64,000 bases of DNA. Source: Magnetospira sp. QH-2. GTDB lineage: Bacteria; Pseudomonadota; Alphaproteobacteria; Rhodospirillales; Magnetospiraceae. This document shows positions 8,916-17,228 of the stretch, piece by piece. Position 1 is the stretch's first letter. The number at the start of each line of letters is the position of its first letter. The translations under genes were made by a program, and so were the position numbers. Under the pieces are notes generated by a model. It was not told the origin of the DNA. It made no database searches and saw only the letters and a program-made list of their open reading frames with translations. The stretch is taken from the NCBI RefSeq assembly GCF_000968135.1, contig NZ_FO538765.1, forward strand, positions 3,957,308 through 4,021,307. Direction: 5' to 3'.

Positions 8916-9082
8916 GGCCGCATCGGCCTCCCAAAACCCTTGCACCTGGCTCGGCAATGCCGGACAATAAACCCATGCGCGCATTTATGTTGATCATCGC
9001 CGTTGTCATGCTGGCCGCTGGTCCGCTCGCCCCGGCCTGGGCCTACAGTGCCGAAGAGGCCCACCGGATCTATTTGGAGGCG
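8890..9082. repeat. 193-bp duplication, copy 1 (junction plus Sel1 gene start)
   Basis: This stretch matches 9863-10055 with only two differences that I could find. It covers the 38-bp junction of the minus-strand modules, the region between module and Sel1 gene, and the first ~36 codons of the Sel1 gene, including its signal peptide. Similarity drops abruptly afterwards. Confidence 0.9.
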
Positions 9083-9592
9083 CGGGACGCCCGCCGGGCC
9101 GGCGATTTCAACAAGGCGCTAAGACTTATAAAACCGCTCGCCGAGGCGGGGTATGCCGAGGCGCAGCACTTGATGGGATATTTGTATGAGCAAGGGGAAG
9201 GTGTCCCACGGGACACAGTAGTCGCCCATTCCTGGTACGAGAAGGCAGCGCGCAAGGGTTCGCTCAAATCACTCCATAATCTGGGACTGAATTTTTTATA
9301 TGGGGATGGAGTTAATACTGATTTCGTCAAAGCTGAAAAATACTTAAAGAAATCTGCGGAGGGCGGAAACACGAGTTCGTATGTTTATTTGGGGCAGGCG
9401 CTTTATCATCTTGAAGATAGACAATACAGGGTTTGGCTTCATAAAGCGGCGGATTCTGGTAGCAAATCTGCGATCTTTTTATTGGCATTATACGGTGACA
9501 GGGAACAAATCACCCGGCTGACATTGGGTGAGACATTTTGTTTTGCGGTTCGAAATATGCTGCCTGATTTTATGAGCCCCAAATGTGAGTGA
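8975..9592 (+). CDS. Exported Sel1-repeat protein 1
   Basis: A 205-residue protein with a signal peptide (MRAFMLIIAVVMLAAGPLAP, then AWA), so it is probably periplasmic. It carries two clear Sel1-type tetratricopeptide-like repeats: AEAQHLMGYLYEQGEGVP with WYEKAARKG, then SLHNLGLNFLYGDGV with AEKYLKKSAEGG. A weaker third copy follows, and the tail ends in Cys-rich SPKCE. An ATG six codons upstream is the alternative start; neither has a strong ribosome-binding site. It is a paralogue of the gene at 9948 and lies head-to-head with orphan module A. Sel1 proteins mediate protein contacts and include some immunity proteins of secreted toxins; an immunity role here is inference. Confidence 0.85.
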   Translation: MRAFMLIIAVVMLAAGPLAPAWAYSAEEAHRIYLEARDARRAGDFNKALRLIKPLAEAGYAEAQHLMGYLYEQGEGVPRDTVVAHSWYEKAARKGSLKSLHNLGLNFLYGDGVNTDFVKAEKYLKKSAEGGNTSSYVYLGQALYHLEDRQYRVWLHKAADSGSKSAIFLLALYGDREQITRLTLGETFCFAVRNMLPDFMSPKCE

Positions 9593-9630
9593 GTGTGGAG
9601 AAAGGGCGTGCCTTCCTCCACACATGTTAA

Positions 9631-9888
9631 TTAGTCGAGTGGGCCTGTAGGCGGCGCACCGGATGCTTGTTCCACGATCAGTCCCTGGGCAAGCTGTTCC
9701 GAGAGAGCCACCAAACCCTCCTGCAAGGCCTTTGAACCCAGCTGGTCGGGGAAAGTGCGACCGGCCCACTGGGCCAGTTCCTTGGCGGTGTCCTTGCCCA
9801 CCGTGCCGGTCAGGGAGGCGGTGAGGGACGCCAGGACCGCCGCCCGCTTCTGATCCATCGGGTTGCCGCCGCGCCGTTCGGCCTGCAT
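9631..9888 (-). pseudogene. Orphan C-terminal module B of the large island protein
   Basis: An 85-codon minus-strand fragment that repeats the end of the main gene almost exactly: MQAERRGGNP, then MDQKRAAVLASLTASLTG and EGLVALSEQLAQGLIV. The last residues differ (EQASGAPPTGPLD, against DGASRQPPSHDPR in the main gene). It has no N-terminal part. It begins at the same junction motif as module A and sits between the two Sel1 genes. It could be a displaced copy of the current C-terminus left by recombination, or a small expressed protein if a start within the junction is used. I favour the former. Confidence 0.65.
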
Positions 9889-9900
9889 GGCCGCATCGGC
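9671..9900. repeat. 230-bp duplication, copy 1
   Basis: This stretch is identical to 10642-10871 except for one base. It covers the C-terminal module (MDQKRAAV to LAQGLIV) and the 38-bp junction. Such high identity in non-essential DNA indicates a recent duplication or gene conversion. Confidence 0.92.
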
Positions 9901-10055
9901 CTCCCAAAACCCTTGCGCCTGGCTCGGCAATGCCGGACAATAAACCCATGCGCGCATTTATGTTGATCATCGCCGTTGTCATGCTGGCCGCTGGTCCGCT
10001 CGCCCCGGCCTGGGCCTACAGTGCCGAAGATGCCCACCGGATCTATTTGGAGGCG
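9863..10055. repeat. 193-bp duplication, copy 2
   Basis: The partner of 8890-9082. It contains the junction, the spacer and the signal-peptide codons of the second Sel1 gene. Its first 38 bases overlap the end of the 230-bp duplication. Confidence 0.9.
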
Positions 10056-10568
10056 GTCGCTTTGTCTGAACTTGGAAGGTACGAAGACGCTCACGCCCTG
10101 ATCAAACCGGTAGCCGAAGATGGGCATGCCGAGGCGCAGCATCTAATGGGGTATATGTATCGGTATGGCGAGGGCGTCCCACAGAATCATGGGATAGCGA
10201 GGAAATGGTACGAAAAATCAGCTGAACAAGGGCTTGTAAAGTCCCATTATTCACTAGGATTGCAATATTTTCATGGTATGGGTGGTGATGTTGATTTTAA
10301 TAAGGCAGAATCATATTTTATGCATTCTGCTAAAGAAGGGTATGCTGATTCTTTTTTGCCTCTTGGTCTAATATTGCAAAATAATGGAAATATTGAATAC
10401 AGGTATTGGTTACATAAATCCGCAGATAGTGGGAGGCGTTCAGCATATTTTTATTTGGCAGTTTTTGGGGATAGAGAGGAGATTTATAACCTAGATCTCT
10501 CTGAAACTTTCTGTTTCACGTTGCAGCTGATTCTTCCAACATTTATCGAGCCCGATTGTGAAGACTGA
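9948..10568 (+). CDS. Exported Sel1-repeat protein 2
   Basis: A 206-residue paralogue of the gene at 8975. The signal peptide and first residues are identical, after which the two diverge while keeping the same plan: AEAQHLMGYMYRYGEGVP, WYEKSAEQG, SHYSLGLQYFHGMG, AESYFMHSAKEG and a shared WLHKSADSG. The tail ends EPDCED. Base composition falls sharply along the gene, and the 3' half is AT-rich with runs unlike the surrounding GC-rich DNA. It converges on the main island gene, ending 33 bases from it. It is probably periplasmic; a partner-binding or immunity role is inferred from its position only. Confidence 0.85.
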   Translation: MRAFMLIIAVVMLAAGPLAPAWAYSAEDAHRIYLEAVALSELGRYEDAHALIKPVAEDGHAEAQHLMGYMYRYGEGVPQNHGIARKWYEKSAEQGLVKSHYSLGLQYFHGMGGDVDFNKAESYFMHSAKEGYADSFLPLGLILQNNGNIEYRYWLHKSADSGRRSAYFYLAVFGDREEIYNLDLSETFCFTLQLILPTFIEPDCED

Positions 10569-10601
10569 CCGAAGAGGTAAGAACCCCTCCGGTCAAATAT
10601 A

Positions 10602-12002
10602 TTATCGCGGATCATGACTCGGTGGTTGACGTGAGGCGCCGTCCACGATCAGTCCCTGGGCAAGCTGTTCCGAGAGAGCCACCAAACCCTCCTGCAAGGC
10701 CTTTGAACCCAGCTGGTCGGGGAAAGTGCGACCGGCCCACTGGGCCAGTTCCTTGGCGGTGTCCTTGCCCACCGTGCCGGTCAGGGAGGCGGTGAGGGAC
10801 GCCAGGACCGCCGCCCGCTTCTGATCCATCGGGTTGCCGCCGCGCCGTTCGGCCTGCTTGGCCGCATCGGCACCGACCTTGGCCGCGCCGGTGGCCGCCA
10901 GCCCTCCGGTTACAGTCCGGGCCACACTCTTGAGACCCTGCTTGCCCAAAGTTGCCGCTCCCTTGGTCAGTGCCAGATCCACACCCACCTCGCCGATCTT
11001 GCGACCCGCGTTTACCGTGGCGGTGTCATGCAGATCCATGGGAATCGGTGCCATGTTCTGGGCCGTATCGCGCAGGCTCTGGGCGGTATCCTTGCCCAAC
11101 TTGCCGTCACTCATCAAGGAAGCCAGGTCACCCACCTTGGCGACGCCCTCCAGGGGGCCTTGGACCAGGGCCTCGGGAATGTAGCGTTTGGCCATGGCTT
11201 CGCGGCCTTGTTGGTGACGCGCGGCTCCGCGGGCCAGAGCCTCGGTGTGGTTTTTGGGTGGCTGTTGGGGGACCAGATGGTTATAGGCCCTTGCCGGGCC
11301 CTGCACCGTCTTGTTGTAGTAGTCGCGCAGTTCCGGGTCGAGAGCTTGCAGGGACTCTGAGCTTTTGGCGTGGAGGCTCGAAAGCATGTCCCGCGCCTGG
11401 GCGGCCCGGTCAGGATCCTTGCCCCGTGCGGCCTCGAGTAGGTCCTTCTGTGCCTGAAGCGGGACCTGTCCGTTCCGAGTCAGCATTTCGGCCATGGAAT
11501 CGTAGGCCCGACGGCGCTCACGCGCCCCTTCGGGCGACCCCCGGGCTGGTGAAGGTGGCAGAATGTCCAGCAAGGAAGGTCCTGTTTCGGGTCCCTGGTC
11601 GGGATCGGTCGGCGCACTTCGATGCCCGTCGGTTGCCCCTTCACCCAAGGATGAACCGGCCTCGTCGAAGACATCCGGCCCCTCGGGAATACCAAGGTCA
11701 GTCTCTCTGCCCCCTGACAGATCATCCGCGCCCGAGCCGCCAATCAGGTCGCCTTGGACGCTGCCTTGGATGGTGTCGCCCGCGGCCCCCGTTGCCGCCG
11801 GGCGCAACCCCTTGCCGGCATTGATATGGTCATCGACCTTGCGCCGCGAGTCCGGGTCGGAATCGGCGACGGCCTTGGCCGACTGGCCGCCGGACAGGTC
11901 CACGGTGCCCGGAAAGGTGTTCTTGAACCATTGATCCACCTTGGGCCGGACGATGTCGTTTTTCGGATGGCCGTCCTTGAAGTAGCCCGGCGCGGTCATC
12001 AC
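10602..12002 (-). CDS. Large repetitive island protein, intact frame (polymorphic toxin/phage-like)
   Basis: 466 codons are open from the ATG at 12002, and coding sense clearly extends upstream in other frames. Residues 1-150 are low-complexity and acidic (SGGQSAKAVADSD, GGSGADDLSGGRETD). The middle is helical (RRAYDSMAEMLTRNGQVP, then QAQKDLLEAARGKDPDRAAQ). Next comes an Ala/Gly-rich hydrophobic stretch (VDLALTKGAATLGKQGLK, VTGGLAATGAAKVGADA). The junction QAERRGGNP and the C-terminal module shared with orphan B complete the protein. No catalytic motif or signal peptide is visible. I do not recognise a named family; the style resembles large phage or polymorphic-toxin proteins. Confidence 0.6.
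   Translation of the reverse strand: MMTAPGYFKDGHPKNDIVRPKVDQWFKNTFPGTVDLSGGQSAKAVADSDPDSRRKVDDHINAGKGLRPAATGAAGDTIQGSVQGDLIGGSGADDLSGGRETDLGIPEGPDVFDEAGSSLGEGATDGHRSAPTDPDQGPETGPSLLDILPPSPARGSPEGARERRRAYDSMAEMLTRNGQVPLQAQKDLLEAARGKDPDRAAQARDMLSSLHAKSSESLQALDPELRDYYNKTVQGPARAYNHLVPQQPPKNHTEALARGAARHQQGREAMAKRYIPEALVQGPLEGVAKVGDLASLMSDGKLGKDTAQSLRDTAQNMAPIPMDLHDTATVNAGRKIGEVGVDLALTKGAATLGKQGLKSVARTVTGGLAATGAAKVGADAAKQAERRGGNPMDQKRAAVLASLTASLTGTVGKDTAKELAQWAGRTFPDQLGSKALQEGLVALSEQLAQGLIVDGASRQPPSHDPR
10642..10871. repeat. 230-bp duplication, copy 2 (inside the main island gene)
   Basis: The partner of 9671-9900, differing by one base. Here the sequence continues beyond the junction into the body of the main gene, so this is the ancestral context of the module. 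Confidence 0.92.
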
Positions 12003-12075
12003 TTTCTGGTTCTCGGTGCAGGACCAGTCCAGGGGATCCTTGCAGGCGACAATCTCGTCGGCGACCGCCTGCGCG

Positions 12076-12471
12076 TCACCGGGGATTTCCGGAAGTCCGT
12101 CTTATAGTCCTCTTGCGAGCCCACCGGCTGGACGGTGGCTTGGATTTCTCCTTGGCCATTTTCTCCAGTTGTTGGGTGGCCCAGCGATTGTTCTCCGATT
12201 GGGAAGGATCACCGGTGGCGGGTTGCGGAGTCTTGGGTTTGGCCAGGGCGAGGGACTCCGCGATATCCGGGCTGACGGATGCCTGATTGGAGGACGGCGC
12301 CACGAATCGTTGCCGCCGCCCAGGCCGGCGACTGGTTGCCCAGGGGCCCGTCGTCCGGGGAGTATGCCGTGAAGGGGGGGCCGGTGCCAAGGCCGGTGAC
12401 GACGGCGGGGACAGGTCCGGAGCGGTGGGGGACTTGTCTTGCGGCATGGCAGATTGTACGGTGCAACCCAT
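12076..12471 (-). pseudogene. Frameshifted N-terminal part of the large island protein
   Basis: The probable true start is the ATG at 12471 (MGCTVQSAMPQDK), preceded by AAGGAGA at good spacing. Sensible protein sequence then jumps between frames. ENNRWATQQLEKMAKEK breaks near 12142-12147, continues in another frame as IQATVQPVGSQEDYKTDF, and breaks again near 12090-12096 before reaching PGDAQAVADEIVACKDP and the frame of the 10602-12002 gene. The Pro/Ser-rich part around 12300-12400 also looks shifted (PPFTAYSPDDGPLGNQSPAW in a third frame). Several small deletions indicate decay, unless they are sequencing errors. Confidence 0.6.
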
Positions 12472-12735
12472 GCCGTGTCTCCTTTCATAAAAAAACAGCA
12501 CTAACGCGAGCGCAGTAGGTTGATCATGAAATGTTCAAACGACGACACCCCCGGCGGGCCTCGGCCTACCTGGCTGCAATGCCTTGTTATGGCAGCGACT
12601 ATGGATTGAGAGCGGACGACAGGGGATGGTCGCTGAGAGAGATCCTATCCGTCTGAAATAGGTATGTCAACAGTTTTTAAAATATATTTTCCTAGCAGGT
12701 GATTCCACCGCTGGGCTTTTACCATCCGCCCACCC
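12472..12735. other. Intergenic region between the island and glnD
   Basis: 264 bases without a recognisable gene. It holds the ribosome-binding site of the minus-strand island gene at its left edge and an AT-rich stretch near 12668-12695 before glnD. No convincing promoter, terminator or repeat was found. Confidence 0.6.
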
Positions 12736-15552
12736 ATGTATTATGGGCCGCGCGTTTCACCCTCCCCCAATGATCGCCTGGATCTCCGCCTCATGTTGCG
12801 TATCGATAATCCCAGGGACGTCATTCACCGCAAGGCCCTGGTGGCCGACTTGGATGCCATTGTTGCCGAGGGCTATGCAACGCCCAAGCGGCGGGATGCG
12901 CTGGCGCGACTGAAGGCCGAGTATTCGGAAGGCCAGGCGACCCTGCGCCAGCGCTTCGAGGCCGCCGAGATCGACGGCCTGGAATTGATCCGCGCCAATG
13001 CCTATCAGATGGACCAGTTGGTCCGCACCATTTTCGATTTTGCCGTCCGCCATGTGTACCCCAAAGCCAATCCGACCAAGGGCGAGCAGTTGGCGGTGGC
13101 CGCGGTGGGCGGTTACGGGCGCGGCGAACTGGCCCCCCAGTCGGATGTGGATCTGCTATTCTTGCTGCCTTACAAACAAACGCCCCACGGCGAGCAGATC
13201 GTCGAGTACATGCTCTACATGCTGTGGGACTTGGGGTTGAAGGTCGGCCATGCGACTCGCTCCATTGATGACTGTATCCGTCTGGCCAAGACCGATCTGA
13301 CCATCCGCACAGCCATGCTCGACGCCCGTGACCTCTGGGGCGACAAGGGGCTGTTCAACAAATTCATGGAGCGCTTCCAGTCCGAAATCATTGACGGCAC
13401 CGGCACCGATTTCGTTGAATCCAAGCTGTCCGAGCGCGATGCCCGCCACGAGCGCATGGGCGATACCCGCTTCGTGGTTGAGCCCAACGTCAAGGACGGC
13501 AAGGGAGGCCTGCGCGATCTTCAAACTCTCATGTGGCTGGTGAAGTATCTCTACGATATCGAAGATTTCGAGGCCCTGCACAAACATCAGATCCTGACAA
13601 AGGCCGACGTCAAGATGTTCGGCAAGGCGTTCCGCTATCTCTGGACCGTGCGCTGCCATTTGCATTACCTGGTCAACCGTCCGGAGGAACGTTTGACCTT
13701 CGACGTGCAGACGGCACTCGGCCAGCGCATGGGCTATCGCGCCCATGCCGGGGCCAGCGGCGTCGAGCGCTTTATGAAGCACTATTTGCTGACCACCAAG
13801 GAAGTGGGTGATCTGACCCGCATCATCTGCGCCGTATTGGAAGAAAAACAGCGCAAAAAACGCCAGATGTTCAAGCTGCCGCGCATGAACCTGTTCAAGA
13901 AGGTGCCCGAGGGCTTCAAGCTCAATGGCGCGCGCCTGTCCATCGAGCGCGACAGCCTGTTCCGCGAGGACCCGGTGAACATGCTCCGGCTGTTCCACCA
14001 TGCCCAGGAGTTGGAGACCGACATCCATCCGCGGGCCTTGCGCAAGGTAACCTTGAACCTCAAGCGCATCACCCCGGAGGTCCGCAACGATCCAGAGGCC
14101 AATCGCATCTTCTTGGAGATGGTCACGTCGCTGAAGGATCCGGAAAATACTCTACGGCGTATGAACGAGTCCGGGTTGTTCGGCAAGTTCGTGCCCGATT
14201 TCGGCCGTGTTGTCGCCCAGATGCAGTACGACATGTACCATGTGTATACGGTCGACGAACATACCATCCGCGCCATCGGCATCCTGTGGCGCATTGAAAC
14301 CGGGCAGCTGAGCGAGGAGCACCGCACCTCCTCGGCGGTGATCGACGAGATCCATTCCCGGCGGGCGCTCTACATGGCCGTCCTCTTGCACGATATCGCC
14401 AAGGGCCGGGGAGGCGACCATTCCGAACTGGGCGCTGAGGTGGCGCGCAAGCTCTGCCCGCGCTTCGGCCTGAGCGACGAGGAAACGGAATCCGTCGCCT
14501 GGCTGATCGAACAGCATCTGCTGCTCAGCCGCACCGCCTTCAAGCGCGATGTCAACGACCCCCATGCCATCGACGAATTGACCGCCGTCGTCCAATCGCC
14601 CGAACGCCTGCGCATGCTATTGGTGCTGACCGCCGCCGATATTCGGGCAGTGGGGCCGGGGGTATGGAATCACTGGAAAGCCGGTCTGCTCAGCGCGCTC
14701 TATTACAATACCTTGGAGGCCATGTCCGGCGGCATTCCCGCCAAGCAGCGGGCCGAGCGGGTGTTCATGGCGCAGCAGCAGGTGCGTCACCGGCTGGAAG
14801 ACTGGCCTGAGGAAGAGGTGGAATCCTTCATCGCCCTGGGCTACGCCAATTACTGGTTGGGGGTGGACCTGGACACAAAGGTTCATCACGCCGCGTTGAT
14901 CCGCAAGGCCAAGGCCGAGAACCTGAAGCTGCATATCGAGACCCGCATCGAGGCCCTACGCGGCGCCACGGAAATCATCGTCTATACCAACGATCATCCA
15001 GGCCTGTTCTCGCAGATTGCCGGGGCTATCGCTCTGGCCGGGGCCTCGGTCATGGCGGCCAAGATCTTTACTCTGACCGACGGCATGGCTCTGGATACCT
15101 TCCATATCACCAATGCCGACGGCAGCACGCTGGACGGCGAACGGGAACTGAAACGGGTCTATGAGCGGATCTATGTGGTCTTGGAAGGCCGCGTGCATCT
15201 GAAGCGCGAGCTGGAAGACCAACGGGCCCGCGCCATGCCCACCCGCACCAGCGTCTTCACCGTGACCCCGCGGGTGCTGATGGACAACAAGGCCAGCACC
15301 GACCATACGGTGATCGAGGTCAATGGCCGCGACCGTACCGGCCTCTTGTATGACGTGACCGCCACCTTGACCGCCCAGAATCTACAGATCGGCCGGGCCC
15401 ATATTTCCACCTATGGCGAACGAGCCGTCGACGTGTTCTATGTGAAGGATCTGTTTGGCCTGAAGATCTGGGACGAAAGCCGCATGGAGCGCATCCGCCA
15501 GGAGCTGATGACAGCCATTACGCTTCCCGTGGATACGGACGACAAGGCGTGA
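12736..15552 (+). CDS. glnD: Bifunctional [protein-PII] uridylyltransferase/uridylyl-removing enzyme
   Basis: GlnD is the primary nitrogen sensor. It uridylylates PII proteins (GlnB/GlnK) when glutamine is low and removes UMP when it is high. The 938 residues show the expected order. The nucleotidyltransferase motif GGYGRGELAPQSDVD lies near residue 124. A helical linker follows, then the HD domain with LHDIAKGRGGDHSELG near 550. Two C-terminal ACT domains that bind glutamine start near 745 (TNDHPGLFSQIAGAIA) and 858 (GRDRTGLLYDVTATL). The start is uncertain: ATG 12736 or ATG 12793 (MLRIDNPRD), neither with a clear ribosome-binding site. murJ follows after 22 bases, probably cotranscribed. 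Confidence 0.97.
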   Translation: MYYGPRVSPSPNDRLDLRLMLRIDNPRDVIHRKALVADLDAIVAEGYATPKRRDALARLKAEYSEGQATLRQRFEAAEIDGLELIRANAYQMDQLVRTIFDFAVRHVYPKANPTKGEQLAVAAVGGYGRGELAPQSDVDLLFLLPYKQTPHGEQIVEYMLYMLWDLGLKVGHATRSIDDCIRLAKTDLTIRTAMLDARDLWGDKGLFNKFMERFQSEIIDGTGTDFVESKLSERDARHERMGDTRFVVEPNVKDGKGGLRDLQTLMWLVKYLYDIEDFEALHKHQILTKADVKMFGKAFRYLWTVRCHLHYLVNRPEERLTFDVQTALGQRMGYRAHAGASGVERFMKHYLLTTKEVGDLTRIICAVLEEKQRKKRQMFKLPRMNLFKKVPEGFKLNGARLSIERDSLFREDPVNMLRLFHHAQELETDIHPRALRKVTLNLKRITPEVRNDPEANRIFLEMVTSLKDPENTLRRMNESGLFGKFVPDFGRVVAQMQYDMYHVYTVDEHTIRAIGILWRIETGQLSEEHRTSSAVIDEIHSRRALYMAVLLHDIAKGRGGDHSELGAEVARKLCPRFGLSDEETESVAWLIEQHLLLSRTAFKRDVNDPHAIDELTAVVQSPERLRMLLVLTAADIRAVGPGVWNHWKAGLLSALYYNTLEAMSGGIPAKQRAERVFMAQQQVRHRLEDWPEEEVESFIALGYANYWLGVDLDTKVHHAALIRKAKAENLKLHIETRIEALRGATEIIVYTNDHPGLFSQIAGAIALAGASVMAAKIFTLTDGMALDTFHITNADGSTLDGERELKRVYERIYVVLEGRVHLKRELEDQRARAMPTRTSVFTVTPRVLMDNKASTDHTVIEVNGRDRTGLLYDVTATLTAQNLQIGRAHISTYGERAVDVFYVKDLFGLKIWDESRMERIRQELMTAITLPVDTDDKA

Positions 15553-15574
15553 GCGTCATGGCGGGGTCCGGTTC

Positions 15575-17119
15575 ATGAACCTGCTGAAGGCCTTCACCAC
15601 CATCAGCGGCTTTACCATGATGAGCCGAATTCTGGGGTTCGCCCGCGATATCTTGGTGGCGGCGATCCTCGGTGCCGGGATGGTGGCCGATGCCTTTTTC
15701 ATTGCTTTTAAGCTGCCCAACCTATTCCGGCGGCTGTTCGCCGAAGGGGCTTTCAACGCCGCCTTCGTGCCGCTGTTTGCCGGAAAGCTGGAGGGCGAGG
15801 GCGAAGAAGCGGCGCGACGCTTCGGGCGCGAAACCTTTGCCTTGCTGCTGTGGAGCCTGTTGGTCCTCACCCTGATCATGGAAATCGCCATGCCCTGGGT
15901 CATGCGGGCAGTGGTACCCGGGTTCCTGGACGACCCGGAGAAGTTCGATCTGGCGGTGACCCTGACCCGCATCACCTTTCCCTATTTGCTGTTCATCTCC
16001 CTGGTGGCGCTGTTGGGCGGGGTGCTCAACTCATTGATGCGGTTCGCCGCCGCCGCCGCCACGCCGATCCTGCTCAATCTATGCCTGATCGCCGCCATCC
16101 TAGCCGCCACGCCTTTTCTGCCGACGCCGGGCCATGCCCTGGCCTGGGGCGTTGCCGGGGCCGGTCTGGTCCAATTTCTATGGCTGCTCTGGCATGCCGG
16201 ACGGAGCGGGTTTTGGCCCCGGATCATGGGGCCCATCTGGAATGACGATACCAAGCTGCTGGTCAAGCGGGTGATCCCCGGCGCTATCGGGGCGGGCATC
16301 TATCAGGTCAATCTGGTGGTCGATATGATTATCGCCTCCTTGCTGCCCGAGGGCTCCATCTCGTACCTGTTTTTTGCTGATCGCATGACCCAGCTTCCCT
16401 TGGGGGTGATTGGCGTGGCGGTGGGCACGGCGCTGCTGCCCATGCTGGCGCGGCAACTGCGGGCCGGGGATGAGGCCGGGGCCCACAACAGCCAGAACCG
16501 GGCGTTGGAGTTCACGCTTTTATTGACCCTGCCCGCCGCCGTGGCCTTTGCGGTGCTGCCCGAGCCGGTGGTGGTCACATTGTTTCAGCGCGGCGAATTC
16601 GATCCGGTCGCGGCCCAGGCCACGGCCATGGCCTTGATGGCCTATGCCTTTGGACTGCCGGCCTATGTGCTCAACAAGACCCTGACGCCGGGCTTTTTCG
16701 CCCGAGGCGACACCGCCACGCCGATGAAAATCGCCGCCGTGGCCATGGTTGCCAATGTGGTGTTCAATCTGATCCTCATGGGCCCGTTCCTGCATGTGGG
16801 GTTGGCCATGGCGACGGTGATCTCCGCCTGGATCAATACCGCCCTGCTGGCCTTTTTCCTCGCCCGGCGTGGGCATCTGTCCCTGGATAGACGGTTTCTC
16901 GGTCGGCTGCCGCGCACGCTGGTCGCCTGTGCCGGGATGGGGGCGGCCTTGTGGTTCCTGCGCGAGCCCCTGGCCCCCTGGCTGGCCGGGGCCGAATGGG
17001 AACGCATCGGCGCCCTGGCGGCCCTGGTCGGGGCGGGACTGGTTTCCTTCGGCCTGCTGGCGATGATCACCGGCGCGGCCCGCCCAAGCGATCTCAAGAG
17101 CTTGACCCGCAAGGGATAA
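15575..17119 (+). CDS. murJ: Lipid II flippase MurJ (MviN)
   Basis: MurJ moves lipid-linked peptidoglycan precursors across the inner membrane. The 514-residue protein has about 14 hydrophobic segments. It starts with the family signature SRILGFARDILVAAILGAG and has DAFFIAFKLPNLFRRLFAEG, with the conserved charged residues of the central cavity. A second-half match is LFFADRMTQLPLGVIGVA. It lies just after glnD, a linkage seen in other alphaproteobacteria, and is followed by a weak terminator-like hairpin before trpS. Confidence 0.96.
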   Translation: MNLLKAFTTISGFTMMSRILGFARDILVAAILGAGMVADAFFIAFKLPNLFRRLFAEGAFNAAFVPLFAGKLEGEGEEAARRFGRETFALLLWSLLVLTLIMEIAMPWVMRAVVPGFLDDPEKFDLAVTLTRITFPYLLFISLVALLGGVLNSLMRFAAAAATPILLNLCLIAAILAATPFLPTPGHALAWGVAGAGLVQFLWLLWHAGRSGFWPRIMGPIWNDDTKLLVKRVIPGAIGAGIYQVNLVVDMIIASLLPEGSISYLFFADRMTQLPLGVIGVAVGTALLPMLARQLRAGDEAGAHNSQNRALEFTLLLTLPAAVAFAVLPEPVVVTLFQRGEFDPVAAQATAMALMAYAFGLPAYVLNKTLTPGFFARGDTATPMKIAAVAMVANVVFNLILMGPFLHVGLAMATVISAWINTALLAFFLARRGHLSLDRRFLGRLPRTLVACAGMGAALWFLREPLAPWLAGAEWERIGALAALVGAGLVSFGLLAMITGAARPSDLKSLTRKG

Positions 17120-17143
17120 GAGGCCATAAACCGCCCGGTTCCA

Positions 17144-17167
17144 GGCTCCATGTCCGGAGCCGGTTTT
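17144..17167 (+). terminator. Weak intrinsic terminator after murJ
   Basis: A hairpin GGCTCC-atgtcc-GGAGCC is followed by GGTTTTAG. The stem is short and the T tract brief, so termination may be partial and trpS may receive read-through. Confidence 0.45.
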
Positions 17168-17228
17168 AGTCGATGGCTCGAACCGATAGCGCGTTCAATC
17201 GCGACCCGCTCTGCAAGGAATCGATAGC

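Noticed and set aside
8916..8984. Minus-strand starts of the orphan modules inside the Sel1 genes (MRAWVYCPALP)
   Set aside because: These codons are the reverse of the Sel1 signal-peptide region, created by the junction; real coding similarity to the main gene begins only at QAERRGGNP.
12736..12792. Separate small gene ahead of glnD
   Set aside because: It is in frame with glnD and better explained as its N-terminal extension or untranslated leader.
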